A stretch of 64,000 nt of DNA from Paenibacillus sambharensis (GTDB lineage Bacteria; Bacillota; Bacilli; Paenibacillales; Paenibacillaceae): the NCBI RefSeq assembly GCF_003233845.1, contig NZ_QKRB01000006.1:183162-247161 (forward strand), written 5' to 3'. The position numbers and the translations under genes are program-made. Of this stretch, positions 24,172 to 33,851 are shown piece after piece; within the stretch, counting starts at the first letter, position 1; each line of letters begins with the position of its first letter. The notes beneath the pieces are model-generated. The model worked only from the letters and a program-made list of their open reading frames with translations, had not been told where the DNA came from and did no database searches.

Positions 24172-26685
24172 ATGCTCGGACTTGTCAAAAAAATATTCGG
24201 CGATGCGAATGAGCGCGAGATTAAGCGTCTCACCCGCACCGTCGATCAAATCAACGCCATGGAGCCCGATTTCGTGAAGCTCTCGGATGAGCAGCTGCGT
24301 GCCAAGACAGATGAATTCAGGGCACGGATCGAGAAGGGCGAACAGACAGAGGCGATTCTGCCCGAGGTGTTCGCGACGGTCAGAGAAGCGTCCAAGCGTG
24401 TGCTGAACATGCGCCATTTCGATGTGCAGCTGATCGGGGGAATGGTTCTGCATGACGGCAAGATCGCCGAAATGAAAACAGGGGAAGGCAAGACGCTGGT
24501 GGCCACTCTTCCAGTATACCTGAATGCCCTTCAGGGCAAAGGCGTTCATGTCATTACGGTCAATGATTATCTCGCCCAGCGCGACAGCACCCAGATGGGA
24601 CAGCTGTATGAGTTCCTGGGTCTTACAGTCGGCTGCAACCTGCACGGCTTAACCCATGCCGAGAAGCAGGAAGCATACGCCGCGGATATTACGTATGGAA
24701 CGAACAATGAGTTCGGCTTTGATTACCTGCGCGATAATATGGTGCTCTATAAGGAGCAGATGGTTCAACGGCCGTTATACTATGCCATTATCGATGAAGT
24801 GGACTCCATTCTGATTGACGAAGCCCGGACACCGCTGATTATCTCCGGTCAGGCTGCGAAGTCAACAGAGCTTTACTATGCGGCGGATCGTTTTGTTGCG
24901 TCGCGTCTTAAGGGAGAAGAGGATTACACAGTCGACATTAAGCTGCGCAGTGTAACGCTGACAGAGTCGGGTGTTGAGAAGGCTGAGAAGGCCTTCGGCA
25001 TCGACAACCTGTTCGACCACGCGCATGTGCTGCTTAATCACCATATTCAGCAGGCGCTGAAGGCGCATGCCATTATGAAGCGTGACGTTGACTACGTCGT
25101 TCAGGATGACGAAGTTGTCATTGTTGACGAATTTACTGGCCGTCTGATGGCTGGCCGCCGTTACAGCGACGGGCTTCACCAGGCGATTGAAGCGAAGGAG
25201 CAGCTGAAGGTTCAGAACGAGAGCATGACGCTGGCTACCATCACGTTCCAGAACTACTTCCGGATGTACCGCAAGCTTGCCGGCATGACCGGTACGGCGA
25301 AGACAGAGGAAGAAGAGTTCAAGAAGATCTATGGTCTTGATGTCGTTCAGATTCCAACGAACCGCACGAATATCCGTAACGATATGGCTGATGTCGTCTA
25401 TAAGACGGAGGACGGGAAGTTCAAGGCGGTGCTGGAAGAGATTGTGGCCCGCCACCAGAAGAACCAGCCGGTGCTCGTCGGTACGGTCTCGATCGAGAAC
25501 TCGGAGAAGCTGTCCGATATGCTGAAGCGCCGCGGCATCGCGCATAAGGTACTGAATGCCAAGTACCATGCGGAAGAGGCGGAGATCATCTCCCGTGCCG
25601 GACAAGCTGGCGCTGTAACCATTGCCACCAATATGGCCGGCCGCGGTACCGATATTCTGCTGGGTGATGGTGTGCCGGATACAGGCGGTCTGCATATTAT
25701 TGGTACGGAGCGCCATGAGAGCCGGCGGATTGATAACCAGCTGCGCGGACGTGCCGGCCGTCAGGGCGACCCGGGCTCGACCCAGTTCTATCTCTCGCTG
25801 CAGGATGATCTGATGCGCCGCTTCGGTGCGGAGAATATTATGGGCATGATGGACCGGCTGGGCTTTGATGAAGATCAGCCGATTGAGAGCCGACTGATCA
25901 CGAGAGCGATTGAATCGGCACAGAAGCGGGTAGAGGGGAACAACTTCGATCTGCGTAAGGTCGTCCTGCAGTATGACGATGTCATGAACCAGCAGCGCGA
26001 AGTCATCTATAAGCAGCGCCGCGAGGTTCTCTACTCGGATAATATCCGAGAGGTCGTTCAGGAAATGATCAAGCCGGTTGTCGAGCGGATTGTGGAAGCG
26101 CACTGCCCGGCAGAAGAGGTTCCGGAGGATTGGGATCTGCAGGCTGTGGTGGATTATGCTCACGCGACCTTCCTGAAGGAAGATACGATCACGAAGGATG
26201 ACCTGTGGGGCAAGGAGAAGGAAGAGATCGTGGAATTCCTTCTGGCTAAGGTTAAAGCCCTGTATGATGAGCGTGAGGAGCAGCTTGGCGAAGAGACGAT
26301 GCGCGAATTCGAGAAGGTTGTTGTTCTCCGTGCGGTGGACAGCAAGTGGATGGATCATATTGACGCGATGGATCAGCTGCGTCAGGGTATCCACCTGCGT
26401 GCATACGGCGGTACCGACCCGCTTCGCGAGTACCAGTTTGAAGGCTTCGAGATGTTCAAGGAAATGATTGACCATATCCAGGAAGAAGTCACCAAGTATA
26501 TTATGAAGGCTCATGTCGAGAACAACCTGGAGCGCCAGGAGGTTGCCAAGGGCCAGACAGAGACAGGCGGAAGCGGCGAGCCGCAGGTGAAGAAGCCGAC
26601 CAAGCGGGATGACCGTGTAGGACGCAATGATCCGTGCCCATGCGGCAGCGGCAAGAAATACAAGCAGTGCCACGGCAATGCGTAA
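24172..26685 (+). CDS. secA: Preprotein translocase ATPase SecA
   Basis: SecA drives secretory proteins through SecYEG. The 837-residue protein shows Walker [18 protein letters not shown] near residues 102-118, [16 protein letters not shown], the DEAD-like motif [32 protein letters not shown] near 484-497 and [17 protein letters not shown] near 525. The C-terminal zinc-binding tail [19 protein letters not shown] (Cys-X-Cys-X8-Cys-His) binds SecB-like partners, ribosomes or lipid in other bacteria. Length and domain order are those of the normal Bacillus SecA1. RBS AAAGGGG precedes the ATG. Two GC-rich hairpins separate it from prfB. Confidence 0.98.
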   Translation: MLGLVKKIFGDANEREIKRLTRTVDQINAMEPDFVKLSDEQLRAKTDEFRARIEKGEQTEAILPEVFATVREASKRVLNMRHFDVQLIGGMVLHDGKIAEMKTGEGKTLVATLPVYLNALQGKGVHVITVNDYLAQRDSTQMGQLYEFLGLTVGCNLHGLTHAEKQEAYAADITYGTNNEFGFDYLRDNMVLYKEQMVQRPLYYAIIDEVDSILIDEARTPLIISGQAAKSTELYYAADRFVASRLKGEEDYTVDIKLRSVTLTESGVEKAEKAFGIDNLFDHAHVLLNHHIQQALKAHAIMKRDVDYVVQDDEVVIVDEFTGRLMAGRRYSDGLHQAIEAKEQLKVQNESMTLATITFQNYFRMYRKLAGMTGTAKTEEEEFKKIYGLDVVQIPTNRTNIRNDMADVVYKTEDGKFKAVLEEIVARHQKNQPVLVGTVSIENSEKLSDMLKRRGIAHKVLNAKYHAEEAEIISRAGQAGAVTIATNMAGRGTDILLGDGVPDTGGLHIIGTERHESRRIDNQLRGRAGRQGDPGSTQFYLSLQDDLMRRFGAENIMGMMDRLGFDEDQPIESRLITRAIESAQKRVEGNNFDLRKVVLQYDDVMNQQREVIYKQRREVLYSDNIREVVQEMIKPVVERIVEAHCPAEEVPEDWDLQAVVDYAHATFLKEDTITKDDLWGKEKEEIVEFLLAKVKALYDEREEQLGEETMREFEKVVVLRAVDSKWMDHIDAMDQLRQGIHLRAYGGTDPLREYQFEGFEMFKEMIDHIQEEVTKYIMKAHVENNLERQEVAKGQTETGGSGEPQVKKPTKRDDRVGRNDPCPCGSGKKYKQCHGNA

Positions 26686-26697
26686 TGCAATACATCG

Positions 26698-26772
26698 GGA
26701 ACCGCCCGCGCAGCAGATCTGACACGGGCGGTTCCTGCCGCGTGCGGGCCCTTTCCCCCATTCAGGGAAAGG
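26698..26772 (+). repeat. Two tandem GC-rich hairpins between secA and prfB
   Basis: GGAACCGCCCG at 26698-26708 pairs with CGGGCGGTTCC at 26725-26735. CCTTTCCC at 26750-26757 pairs with GGGAAAGG at 26765-26772. Neither is followed by a T-run. They may end secA transcription without a U tract or act as an mRNA 3' stabiliser or processing site. Confidence 0.6.
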
Positions 26773-26830
26773 ATGCGCGGGCGGCAAGAAGCGGATCATC
26801 CGCAAATCTTATTTTGAGGTGACGACAACC

Positions 26831-27938
26831 ATGATAGACGCATCGGTTAAACAAGACCTGCGCGAGATGGCGAAGCGGCTCCAAGAACTCAGGGGGTCTC
26901 TTTGACTTAGATCTCAAGCAGGAGATCATAGCCAACTACGAAGAGAAGATGACAGCGCCGGATTTCTGGGATGACAATGACAAGGCGCAGGCCACCATAT
27001 CTGAGCTGAATGCCGTTAAGTCGGTTGTTGAGCAGTACGACAAGCTGGCCGCAGAGCAAGAAGATATGGAGACCATGCTGGAGCTGGCAGAGGAAGAAGG
27101 CGACGAGTCGCTGGAAGCCGATATTGCGGCAGGCGTCGCTGCGCTCGTCCAGAAGGTTGGCGATTTCCAGCTGCAGCTGCTGCTGAACCAGCCATATGAC
27201 AAGCTGAATGCGATCCTGGAGCTTCATCCGGGGGCAGGCGGAACCGAGTCACAGGACTGGGGCCAGATGCTGTACCGGATGTATACGCGCTGGGCAGAGA
27301 AGAGAGGCTTCAAGGTCGAGGTGCTCGACTACCTGCCCGGGGATGAAGCAGGGATTAAGAGTGTGACCATAATGGTCAAAGGCTATAATGCCTACGGCTA
27401 CCTGAAAGCGGAGAAAGGTGTCCACCGTCTTGTGCGGATTTCACCATTCGACGCATCAGGACGCCGGCATACCTCCTTCGTATCCTGCGATGTTATGCCG
27501 GAAATTTCGGATGATATCGAGATCGAGATCCGGCCTGAGGATCTGAAGGTGGATACGTACCGTTCCAGCGGTGCGGGCGGGCAGCATGTCAACAAGACGG
27601 AATCCGCTATCCGGATTACCCACGTGCCAAGCGGAATCGTGGTGGCCTGCCAGACCGAGCGTTCACAGATTCAGAACCGGGAGCGGGCGATGAAGATGCT
27701 TCGTTCCAAGCTCTATGAGCGTAAGATCGAGGAGCAGCAGAAGCATCTGGCGGAGATTCGCGGTGAACAATCGGATATCGCTTGGGGCAGCCAAATCCGC
27801 TCCTACGTGTTCCATCCTTACAGCATGGTTAAGGATCACAGAACCCAGGTGGAGACGGGGAATGTCGGAGCCGTCATGGACGGGGATCTTGACGCCTTCA
27901 TTGACGGTTATCTCCGCAGCCAGATCAGACAGGAATAG
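26831..27938 (+). CDS. prfB: Peptide chain release factor 2 with programmed +1 frameshift
   Basis: RF2 ends translation at UGA and UAA. The reading frame starts at ATG 26831 and runs 24 codons to CTT at 26900-26902, where an in-frame TGA (26903-26905) follows. Skipping T26903 restores the frame at GAC 26904 and gives a 368-residue protein. AGGGGG at 26891-26896, three bases before CTT, is the internal Shine-Dalgarno-like element, and CTT TGA C is the classic slip site, so RF2 level controls its own synthesis. The catalytic [13 protein letters not shown] motif lies in the middle, and the stop-codon-reading region precedes it. Length after the shift is normal for RF2. Confidence 0.96.
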
Positions 27939-27965
27939 CCAAGGGGGTTTAAGCTCCTGGGAAGG

Positions 27966-28009
27966 CCGTTCGTGCAGAGGTTAGTTACAGCCTTTGCCGA
28001 ACGGTCTTT
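27966..28009 (+). terminator. Terminator of prfB
   Basis: CCGTTCG at 27966-27972 pairs with CGAACGG at 27998-28004, extended inside by GCAGAGG with CCTTTGC. TCTTTATG follows. Confidence 0.8.
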
Positions 28010-28247
28010 ATGTTTATAAGCAGGCGAGCGACAGGCACGATGCCCTGCATGGGCTAATATAGTAGATGAGGCGGGCATGCTCAGACATGGAGCCGGTGTT
28101 TTCCATCGGGAATGTTCCCATCACTACGAAGTGCACACATTTATCCCTAAATAGGCAACAATAAGGACAGATCCGTACATAAAAGGGTACACAGCCTGCC
28201 GTTTCGGGTAATTTATAACTACATAATGGTTGACGGGAGATATAGAG
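28010..28247. other. Intergenic region prfB-yitT
   Basis: Apart from the prfB terminator just before it, this stretch of about 240 bases holds only a short GCCC/GGGC inverted repeat near 28043-28055 and AT-rich sequence before the next gene. No convincing promoter, riboswitch or small gene could be identified. Confidence 0.4.
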
Positions 28248-29150
28248 ATGATATTAGGCAAATCTAACAAGCATCGAATGCGCAGGCGTAACATGCAGGA
28301 GAATCACCCGCGGATGGCCGCTGCGGTGGACGTCCTGCTGATGCTGGCCGGATCGTTTGTTGTGGCGCTCAGCTTTAACTTGTTTTTGCTTCCGAACGGG
28401 ATTGCTTCTGGCGGGGTGTCAGGTATTTCGATTCTTGTGGAGCGGACGCTTAATGTGCCGCCCGCTTACACGCAGTGGGCGCTTAACATTCCGCTGTTCA
28501 TAGCAGGCCTGCTCCTGCTGGGAAGACGCTTTGCCCTGAAGTCGCTGCTTGGCACGGTGATGCTGCCGCTGTTCGTCCTGCTGACCGCTCACTGGACGCC
28601 GCCAACCGGCAACCCGCTGCTCGCTTCGCTCTACGGTGGTATTGGCGTGGGACTGGGTCTGGGTCTCGTGTTCAGGGGCAGAGGGTCGACGGGCGGGCTG
28701 GATACAGCCGTACAGATTGTCCACCGGTATACGGGCATTAAGCTGGGACTGGCGCTTGCTTTTATCGACGGCATGGTCATAATAGCGGCCGGCATTGTGA
28801 TTTCTCAGGAAAATGCGCTGTACGCGCTGATCGGACTCTTCGTTACCAGCAAGACGATTGACGTGGTACAGACGGGGATGAAGGTGTCGAAGGTGGCGTT
28901 CATCATATCCGAGAAAACCGAGGAGATCGCGAAGGCTATCCTGCATGACCTGGACCGGGGGCTGACCAAGCTGGATGCACATGGCGGCTTTACCGGAGCG
29001 AGCAGGACGGTGCTGATGGTCGTTGTGGGCCAAAGTGAAGTCATGAAGCTTAAGCTGGCTGTACGGTCGGTGGACCCGAATGCCTTTGTTATCATCAGCG
29101 ATACGGCCGAGGTGCTCGGTGAAGGCTTCCAGCTGCCGCAGGCAAGGTAG
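28248..29150 (+). CDS. YitT family membrane protein (DUF161/DUF2179)
   Basis: An integral membrane protein of 300 residues with a C-terminal cytoplasmic domain; family function is not established. Five or six hydrophobic segments are visible, among them VDVLLMLAGSFVVALSFNLF near residue 26, WALNIPLFIAGLLLLG, LASLYGGIGVGLGLGLVF and LALAFIDGMVIIAAGIVI. GSTGGLDTAVQIVHRYTG is a typical family loop. The last 80 residues (VAFIISEKTEEIAKAILHDL onward) form the DUF2179 domain. The ATG at 28248 is preferred to an upstream TTG at 28230 because GGGAG at 28235-28239 lies between them. Confidence 0.88.
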   Translation: MILGKSNKHRMRRRNMQENHPRMAAAVDVLLMLAGSFVVALSFNLFLLPNGIASGGVSGISILVERTLNVPPAYTQWALNIPLFIAGLLLLGRRFALKSLLGTVMLPLFVLLTAHWTPPTGNPLLASLYGGIGVGLGLGLVFRGRGSTGGLDTAVQIVHRYTGIKLGLALAFIDGMVIIAAGIVISQENALYALIGLFVTSKTIDVVQTGMKVSKVAFIISEKTEEIAKAILHDLDRGLTKLDAHGGFTGASRTVLMVVVGQSEVMKLKLAVRSVDPNAFVIISDTAEVLGEGFQLPQAR

Positions 29151-29170
29151 GTAGTCCTATTAAAAAGCGA

Positions 29171-29205
29171 TTGTATTTATATAAATTGGGATGTATAATA
29201 ATACA
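29171..29205 (+). promoter_or_regulatory. arg operon promoter with ARG-box-like palindrome
   Basis: TTGTAT at 29171-29176, 17 bases, TATAAT at 29194-29199 form a strong sigma-A promoter. The palindrome TGTATAATAATACA at 29192-29205 covers the -10 box, and a related AT-rich half-site, TGTATTTATATAAAT, overlaps the -35 box. This resembles paired operators of the arginine repressor ArgR/AhrC. Confidence 0.6.
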
Positions 29206-29301
29206 GAAATTAATGGCTACGGATCTATATGGCGGAATTTCCCCTGTTAGCGGGAAAAAGGCTGGTAGAGAGGCTAATCAACAGGATGGGGGAGAGCGGG
29301 C

Positions 29302-30351
29302 ATGAGTTCGAAGGTTAGAGCGGCAATTATCGGTTCCACAGGCTACGGCGGGGTGGAGCTGATTCGACTTCTTGCGGCGCATCCGCAGGTTGCGATTACA
29401 TCGGTTATCTCATCATCGAGTGCAGGCGAACCGATCGCGGCCGGGTATCCGCATCTGCAGGAAATCCGTACAGAGCTTTTGGATGGGATAGACCCTGCCG
29501 AAATGAAGTCCAAGGCGGATGTCGTCTTCCTTGCGACACCTGCAGGTGTTGCCTCCGGGCTCGTACCGCAGCTCTTGGAGCAGGGACTTAAGGTGATTGA
29601 TGTGTCCGGAGATTTCAGGTTGAAGTCACCGGCTTTATATGAACAGTGGTACAAGAAAGCCTCGGCTGAGCAGGCCTACCTTGATCGTGCGGTATATGGC
29701 CTTGCCGAAGTGTTCGGCAGTGAGGTGCAGGGTCAGGAGCTGATCTCGAATCCGGGATGCTATCCGACTGCGACGCTGCTTGGCCTGGTACCGGCCGTTG
29801 CGGCTGGCTGGATTGATCCGAAGTCGATTATCGTCGATGCCAAGTCAGGTGTATCGGGAGCTGGACGGGGCGCCAGTCTTGGGACGCACTACTCCGAGCT
29901 GAACGAGAATTTTAAAGCCTACAAGGTCAACCAGCATCAGCATATACCTGAAATTGAGCAGGTGCTTGCGCGTGTAGCGGGTACGGAGGTGACCGTAACC
30001 TTCACCACTCATCTCGTCCCCATGACGCGGGGCATCATGAGCACGATCTATGCATCGGTTGAAGGGCAGCGGAGTGTGCAGGACTTCATCGGTTTATACC
30101 GGGAGTATTATGAAGGCAGGCAGTTCGTGCGCATCCGGTCTGAAGGCCAGTGGCCGGGGACGAAGGAAGTGTACGGCTCGAATTACTGCGATATCGGCTT
30201 TGCGGTTGATGAGCGAACGGGACGGGCTACAATCATCTCGGTCATCGACAACCTGGTCAAAGGCGCGGCTGGCCAGGCCATTCAGAATCTTAACCTGATG
30301 ATGGGCTGGGAAGAGGGTTTGGGCCTGCAGTTCGTGCCGGTGTATCCATAA
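29302..30351 (+). CDS. argC: N-acetyl-gamma-glutamyl-phosphate reductase
   Basis: ArgC reduces N-acetylglutamyl phosphate with NADPH, the third step of ornithine synthesis. The 349-residue protein has the dinucleotide-binding AAIIGSTGYGGVELIRLL at the N-terminus and the active-site Cys in SNPGCYPTATLLGL near residues 150-163. It also has SGVSGAGRGASLGTHYSE, HQHIPEIEQ and the C-terminal DNLVKGAAGQAIQNLNLM. It heads the argCJBDFGH cluster. RBS GGGGGAGAG precedes the ATG. Confidence 0.97.
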   Translation: MSSKVRAAIIGSTGYGGVELIRLLAAHPQVAITSVISSSSAGEPIAAGYPHLQEIRTELLDGIDPAEMKSKADVVFLATPAGVASGLVPQLLEQGLKVIDVSGDFRLKSPALYEQWYKKASAEQAYLDRAVYGLAEVFGSEVQGQELISNPGCYPTATLLGLVPAVAAGWIDPKSIIVDAKSGVSGAGRGASLGTHYSELNENFKAYKVNQHQHIPEIEQVLARVAGTEVTVTFTTHLVPMTRGIMSTIYASVEGQRSVQDFIGLYREYYEGRQFVRIRSEGQWPGTKEVYGSNYCDIGFAVDERTGRATIISVIDNLVKGAAGQAIQNLNLMMGWEEGLGLQFVPVYP

Positions 30352-30404
30352 GCGGATGCGGGAGCATCTGTTCCAATAACGGACATGAAGGAGTTCGATT
30401 GATC

Positions 30405-31637
30405 ATGGGAGCTGAAGCGCCATACAACGTGGTGCCGGAGGGATCGGTCATTACGCCGAAGGGCTTCAAGGCGGGCGGTCTGCACTGCGGTTTGAAGAAG
30501 ACGACAAGGCACGATCTTGGAGCTATAGTCTGTGATGTGCCCGCTGCGGCAGCGGCTGTTTATACAACGAATGTATTTCAGGCAGCGCCACTCAAGGTAA
30601 CACGCGAAAGCATCGGGCAGGAAGGCAGGCTGAGGGCGGTCCTAGTCAACAGCGGCAACGCCAACGCCTGCACGGGGAAGCAGGGTGAGGAGGATGCCTA
30701 TGTCATGCGCAGCCGGTTTGCTGAGCAGCTGCAGGTCGAGCCTCATCTGGTCGCTGTAGCTTCTACAGGTGTCATTGGGGAGCTGCTAAAGATGGACCGG
30801 GTACTGGGCGGTATTCAGGAAATGCCTGCGAGGCTGATGGGCACGCCGGAAGGCGCGGATGATTTTTCCCAAGCGATTCTGACGACCGATCTGGTGCAGA
30901 AGACTGTCTGTGTGGCGGTAGAGGTCGACGGCAGGACGGTTCACATTGCCGGTGCAGCGAAGGGCTCCGGTATGATCCACCCGAATATGGCGACGATGCT
31001 TGGCTTTGTGACTACCGATGCAGCCATCGGCAATGAGTCACTCCAATACCTGCTCCGGCAGGCTACGGATGTGACGTTTAATATGATTACGGTCGACGGG
31101 GATACGAGCACGAACGATATGCTGCTGGCAATGGCGAGCGGTCTTGCCGGCAATGAGGAGCTGACCCAGCGCCATCCGGACTGGGAAGCGTTCAGCGCTG
31201 GACTGCGCTATGTGTGCGAGATTCTGGCGAAGGCGATTGCCCGGGACGGTGAAGGGGCAACGAAGCTGGTCGAGGTGCAGGTTGGCGGCGCCATAACGGA
31301 TGAGTCGGCGCGAGCCATTGCCAAGACCGTCATTGGCTCTTCACTGGTGAAATCAGCTATGTTCGGTGCAGATGCGAACTGGGGCCGAATTATTGGGGCA
31401 ATAGGGCGTGCGGGACAGCCGGTTAACCCGGAGACAGTCGATATTCGCCTTGGCAACATCGTGGTGCTCGAACAGTCGAGGCCGGTGCCGTTCGACGAGG
31501 AGAAGGCGCTTGTCTACCTGAAGGGCGATACAGTGCATATTTACTGTGAGCTTCATATGGGTGAAGGCAGGGCAACGGGCTGGGGCTGCGATCTGACCTA
31601 TGATTACGTGCGGATCAATGCCGCTTATCGGACTTAG
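30405..31637 (+). CDS. argJ: Glutamate N-acetyltransferase ArgJ (ornithine acetyltransferase)
   Basis: ArgJ transfers the acetyl group from N-acetylornithine to glutamate, recycling it; many Bacillales forms also make acetylglutamate from acetyl-CoA. The precursor cleaves itself before the Thr nucleophile in MATMLGFVTTDA near residues 194-205, which is present. NSGNANACTGKQGEEDA near 85 and the end MGEGRATGWGCDLTYDYVRI are conserved. The start is ATG 30405 or TTG 30399; AAGGAG at 30388-30393 fits TTG by spacing (5) and ATG less well (11). No separate argA is present in the window. Confidence 0.95.
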   Translation: MGAEAPYNVVPEGSVITPKGFKAGGLHCGLKKTTRHDLGAIVCDVPAAAAAVYTTNVFQAAPLKVTRESIGQEGRLRAVLVNSGNANACTGKQGEEDAYVMRSRFAEQLQVEPHLVAVASTGVIGELLKMDRVLGGIQEMPARLMGTPEGADDFSQAILTTDLVQKTVCVAVEVDGRTVHIAGAAKGSGMIHPNMATMLGFVTTDAAIGNESLQYLLRQATDVTFNMITVDGDTSTNDMLLAMASGLAGNEELTQRHPDWEAFSAGLRYVCEILAKAIARDGEGATKLVEVQVGGAITDESARAIAKTVIGSSLVKSAMFGADANWGRIIGAIGRAGQPVNPETVDIRLGNIVVLEQSRPVPFDEEKALVYLKGDTVHIYCELHMGEGRATGWGCDLTYDYVRINAAYRT

Positions 31638-31655
31638 GAAGGGAACGGTTAGGCG

Positions 31656-32444
31656 ATGAAGGAACGGTTTGTCATGAAATGCGGCGGCAGCACATTGGCT
31701 GCGCTGCCGGCAGGTTTTTTCGAAGAGTTGAAGTCCCTGCAGGAAAGCGGGGTTCGGCCGGTCATTGTGCACGGCGGGGGTCCGGCGATCTCTGATACCC
31801 TGGCGAAGCTTGGGATTGAGACGGGCTTCGTAAATGGACTGCGCGTAACGACAGAGGGAGTGCTTGATGTCGTCGAGATGGTGCTCGCCGGCACCATTAA
31901 TAAGGAGATTGTCCGTAAAATTCAGGGCAGCGGCGCGAGAGCGCTCGGCTTATCGGGGATTGACGGCAAGCTGATCCAGGCCCGGCCTGTAGCTAACAGC
32001 AGCGAGATCGGCTTCGTCGGTGAGGTAACCGGCGTCAACGCTGAAGTCATCGAGGGCATTATGGCCATGGATTACATCCCGGTGCTTGCGCCGGTCGGAA
32101 TTGACGATGCCGGACAGCGGTATAACATTAACGCGGATACAGCGGCGGGAGCGGTGGCTTCTCATCTTGGAGTAGAGCGGATGATTGTCGTGACCGATGT
32201 TCCCGGCATTATGCGCAGGATTGACGGCGAGCTGCAGGTGCTGCCTGTGGTGACCGTGGAAGAGATTGAGGCGATGATTGAGAGCGGCGAAATCTATGGC
32301 GGCATGATCCCGAAGGTGCGGGCGGCTGTGCAGTGTATTACAGGCAGGGTGCGCGAGGTTGTCATTGTCAGCGGCAGTGAGCCGGGCGTGCTCACAAAGG
32401 CGGTACGAGAGGGCGGAGTCGGCACGCGGATCGTGCAGGGCTGA
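31656..32444 (+). CDS. argB: Acetylglutamate kinase
   Basis: ArgB phosphorylates N-acetylglutamate. The 262-residue amino acid kinase has FVMKCGGSTLAALP at the N-terminus and PVIVHGGGPAISDTLAKLG near residue 35. It also has YNINADTAAGAVASHLGVER near 155 and EIYGGMIPKVRAAVQCI near 210. It lies 18 bases after argJ and 21 bases before argD. The short N-terminus, without the extra helix of arginine-inhibited hexameric forms, suggests a dimeric enzyme that is not fed back by arginine. Confidence 0.96.
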   Translation: MKERFVMKCGGSTLAALPAGFFEELKSLQESGVRPVIVHGGGPAISDTLAKLGIETGFVNGLRVTTEGVLDVVEMVLAGTINKEIVRKIQGSGARALGLSGIDGKLIQARPVANSSEIGFVGEVTGVNAEVIEGIMAMDYIPVLAPVGIDDAGQRYNINADTAAGAVASHLGVERMIVVTDVPGIMRRIDGELQVLPVVTVEEIEAMIESGEIYGGMIPKVRAAVQCITGRVREVVIVSGSEPGVLTKAVREGGVGTRIVQG

Positions 32445-32465
32445 ATCAAGCGGAGGTGGGACGTG

Positions 32466-33713
32466 ATGAGCGAAGTTAAAGGAATGCAGCAAGCAGCAGA
32501 AGCAGGAAGTCAGCAGGCCCCGGGCAGTCCGGCTGGAAGCTCGCTGTTCCCGACCTATGCGCGCAACCCGGTTGCGCTCGTCAAGGGTCAGGGCAGCTGG
32601 CTGTGGGATGAGGAAGGGAATAAGTATCTGGACTTCATGAGCGGGCTGGCGGTCACCAATCTTGGGCACGCGCCCCAGGAAATCAAGGAAGCGCTTGTGC
32701 AGCAGCTTGATGAGCTGTGGCATGTGTCCAACCTGTTCCGGATTCCGGGACAGGAAGAGGCCGCTGCGCTGCTGACTGCGAACAGTCATGCAGATGCTGT
32801 CTTCTTCTGCAACTCGGGAGCCGAGGCCAATGAAGCGGCGATCAAGCTGGCCCGCCGCTATCAGCAGAAGGTGCTGGGAAGCGGCAGATATGAGATCATC
32901 ACGTTCCAGCAGTCCTTCCATGGCCGTACACTGGCCACGTTGACCGCAACCGGCCAGGATAAGGTCAAGGAAGGGTTCCAGCCGCTGCCGGACGGCTTCA
33001 AGCATGTGCCTTTGCATGACCTGGAAGCCCTGAAGGCCGCCATAGGCAGCCAGACGGCAGCCATCATGCTGGAGATGATCCAGGCGGAGGGCGGCGTTAA
33101 CCTCGTCGATCCCGCATATCTGAAGGAAGTGGCGGCGCTGTGTGAAGAGCACGGGCTGCTGCTGATCGTAGATGAGATTCAGACGGGCATGGGCCGTACA
33201 GGCAAGCTGTTCGCGTTCGAGCACTATGGCATAGAGCCGGATATCTTCACACTCGCCAAGGGGCTGGGCAGCGGCTTTCCGGTGGGCGCAATGCTCGCCA
33301 AGGGCAAGCTTGCGCCGGCATTTGGACCGGGCAGCCACGGCTCCACCTTTGGCGGAACACCGCTGGCGTGCGCAGTCGTCAAGGCGACGGTGAAAGCGAT
33401 CGTGGACAGCAGACTGCCTGAGCGTGCAGCCGAGATGGGAGCTTATCTTCGGCAGAAGCTGGAGGACCAGCTGTTGGGCAGCTCGTTTGTGAAGGAGATC
33501 CGCGGCAGGGGATTAATCCTAGGAATCGAGTGCGGAGCGGCGGTCTCGGAGCTTGTGACGGAAGCGCGGGAGCAGGGACTGCTCGTTGTCACTGCGGGTC
33601 CGAATGTCATCCGGCTGCTGCCGAACCTGCTGGTAACACAGGAGGAGATTGATCAGGCGGTTGGCGTTCTGGTCAGCTTGCTGTCCAGACAGGGTGCTGC
33701 TGCTAAGGTTTAA
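32466..33713 (+). CDS. argD: Acetylornithine aminotransferase
   Basis: A PLP enzyme of 415 residues that forms N-acetylornithine from its semialdehyde. Class III aminotransferase features are FFCNSGAEANEAAIKLARRY near 119, LLIVDEIQTGMGRTGKLFAF near 236 with the PLP-ring Asp, the Schiff-base Lys in IFTLAKGLGSGFPVGAML near 262-279, and HGSTFGGTPLACAV. The start is ATG 32466, or the adjacent GTG 32463, both near GGAGG at 32452-32456. No carAB genes lie between argD and argF, unlike in Bacillus subtilis. Confidence 0.96.
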   Translation: MSEVKGMQQAAEAGSQQAPGSPAGSSLFPTYARNPVALVKGQGSWLWDEEGNKYLDFMSGLAVTNLGHAPQEIKEALVQQLDELWHVSNLFRIPGQEEAAALLTANSHADAVFFCNSGAEANEAAIKLARRYQQKVLGSGRYEIITFQQSFHGRTLATLTATGQDKVKEGFQPLPDGFKHVPLHDLEALKAAIGSQTAAIMLEMIQAEGGVNLVDPAYLKEVAALCEEHGLLLIVDEIQTGMGRTGKLFAFEHYGIEPDIFTLAKGLGSGFPVGAMLAKGKLAPAFGPGSHGSTFGGTPLACAVVKATVKAIVDSRLPERAAEMGAYLRQKLEDQLLGSSFVKEIRGRGLILGIECGAAVSELVTEAREQGLLVVTAGPNVIRLLPNLLVTQEEIDQAVGVLVSLLSRQGAAAKV

Positions 33714-33851
33714 TGGTCATATAACAGATAACGTGACGCTTTCGGAGGGCTGGCTGGTATCACAGGCTCAGCCCGAGCGGCGGAATAGAGGAATGATTGA
33801 TGCCGGAGCTGCGGATGAAGCGGCACGGCTTACGATAAAGGAGTGATCCAT

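Noticed and set aside
24862..26805. Open frame of 647 codons on the minus strand
   Set aside because: Wholly antisense to secA; composition rich in His, Leu and Arg as expected from reading a GC-rich gene backwards, with no recognisable domain.
29206..29301. T-box or riboswitch in the argC leader
   Set aside because: Too short, and no T-box sequence or specifier stem was found; only a short TTTCCC/GGGAAA stem.
31950..33338. Open frame of 462 codons on the minus strand over argB-argD
   Set aside because: Crosses two well-supported arg genes; no domain recognised.
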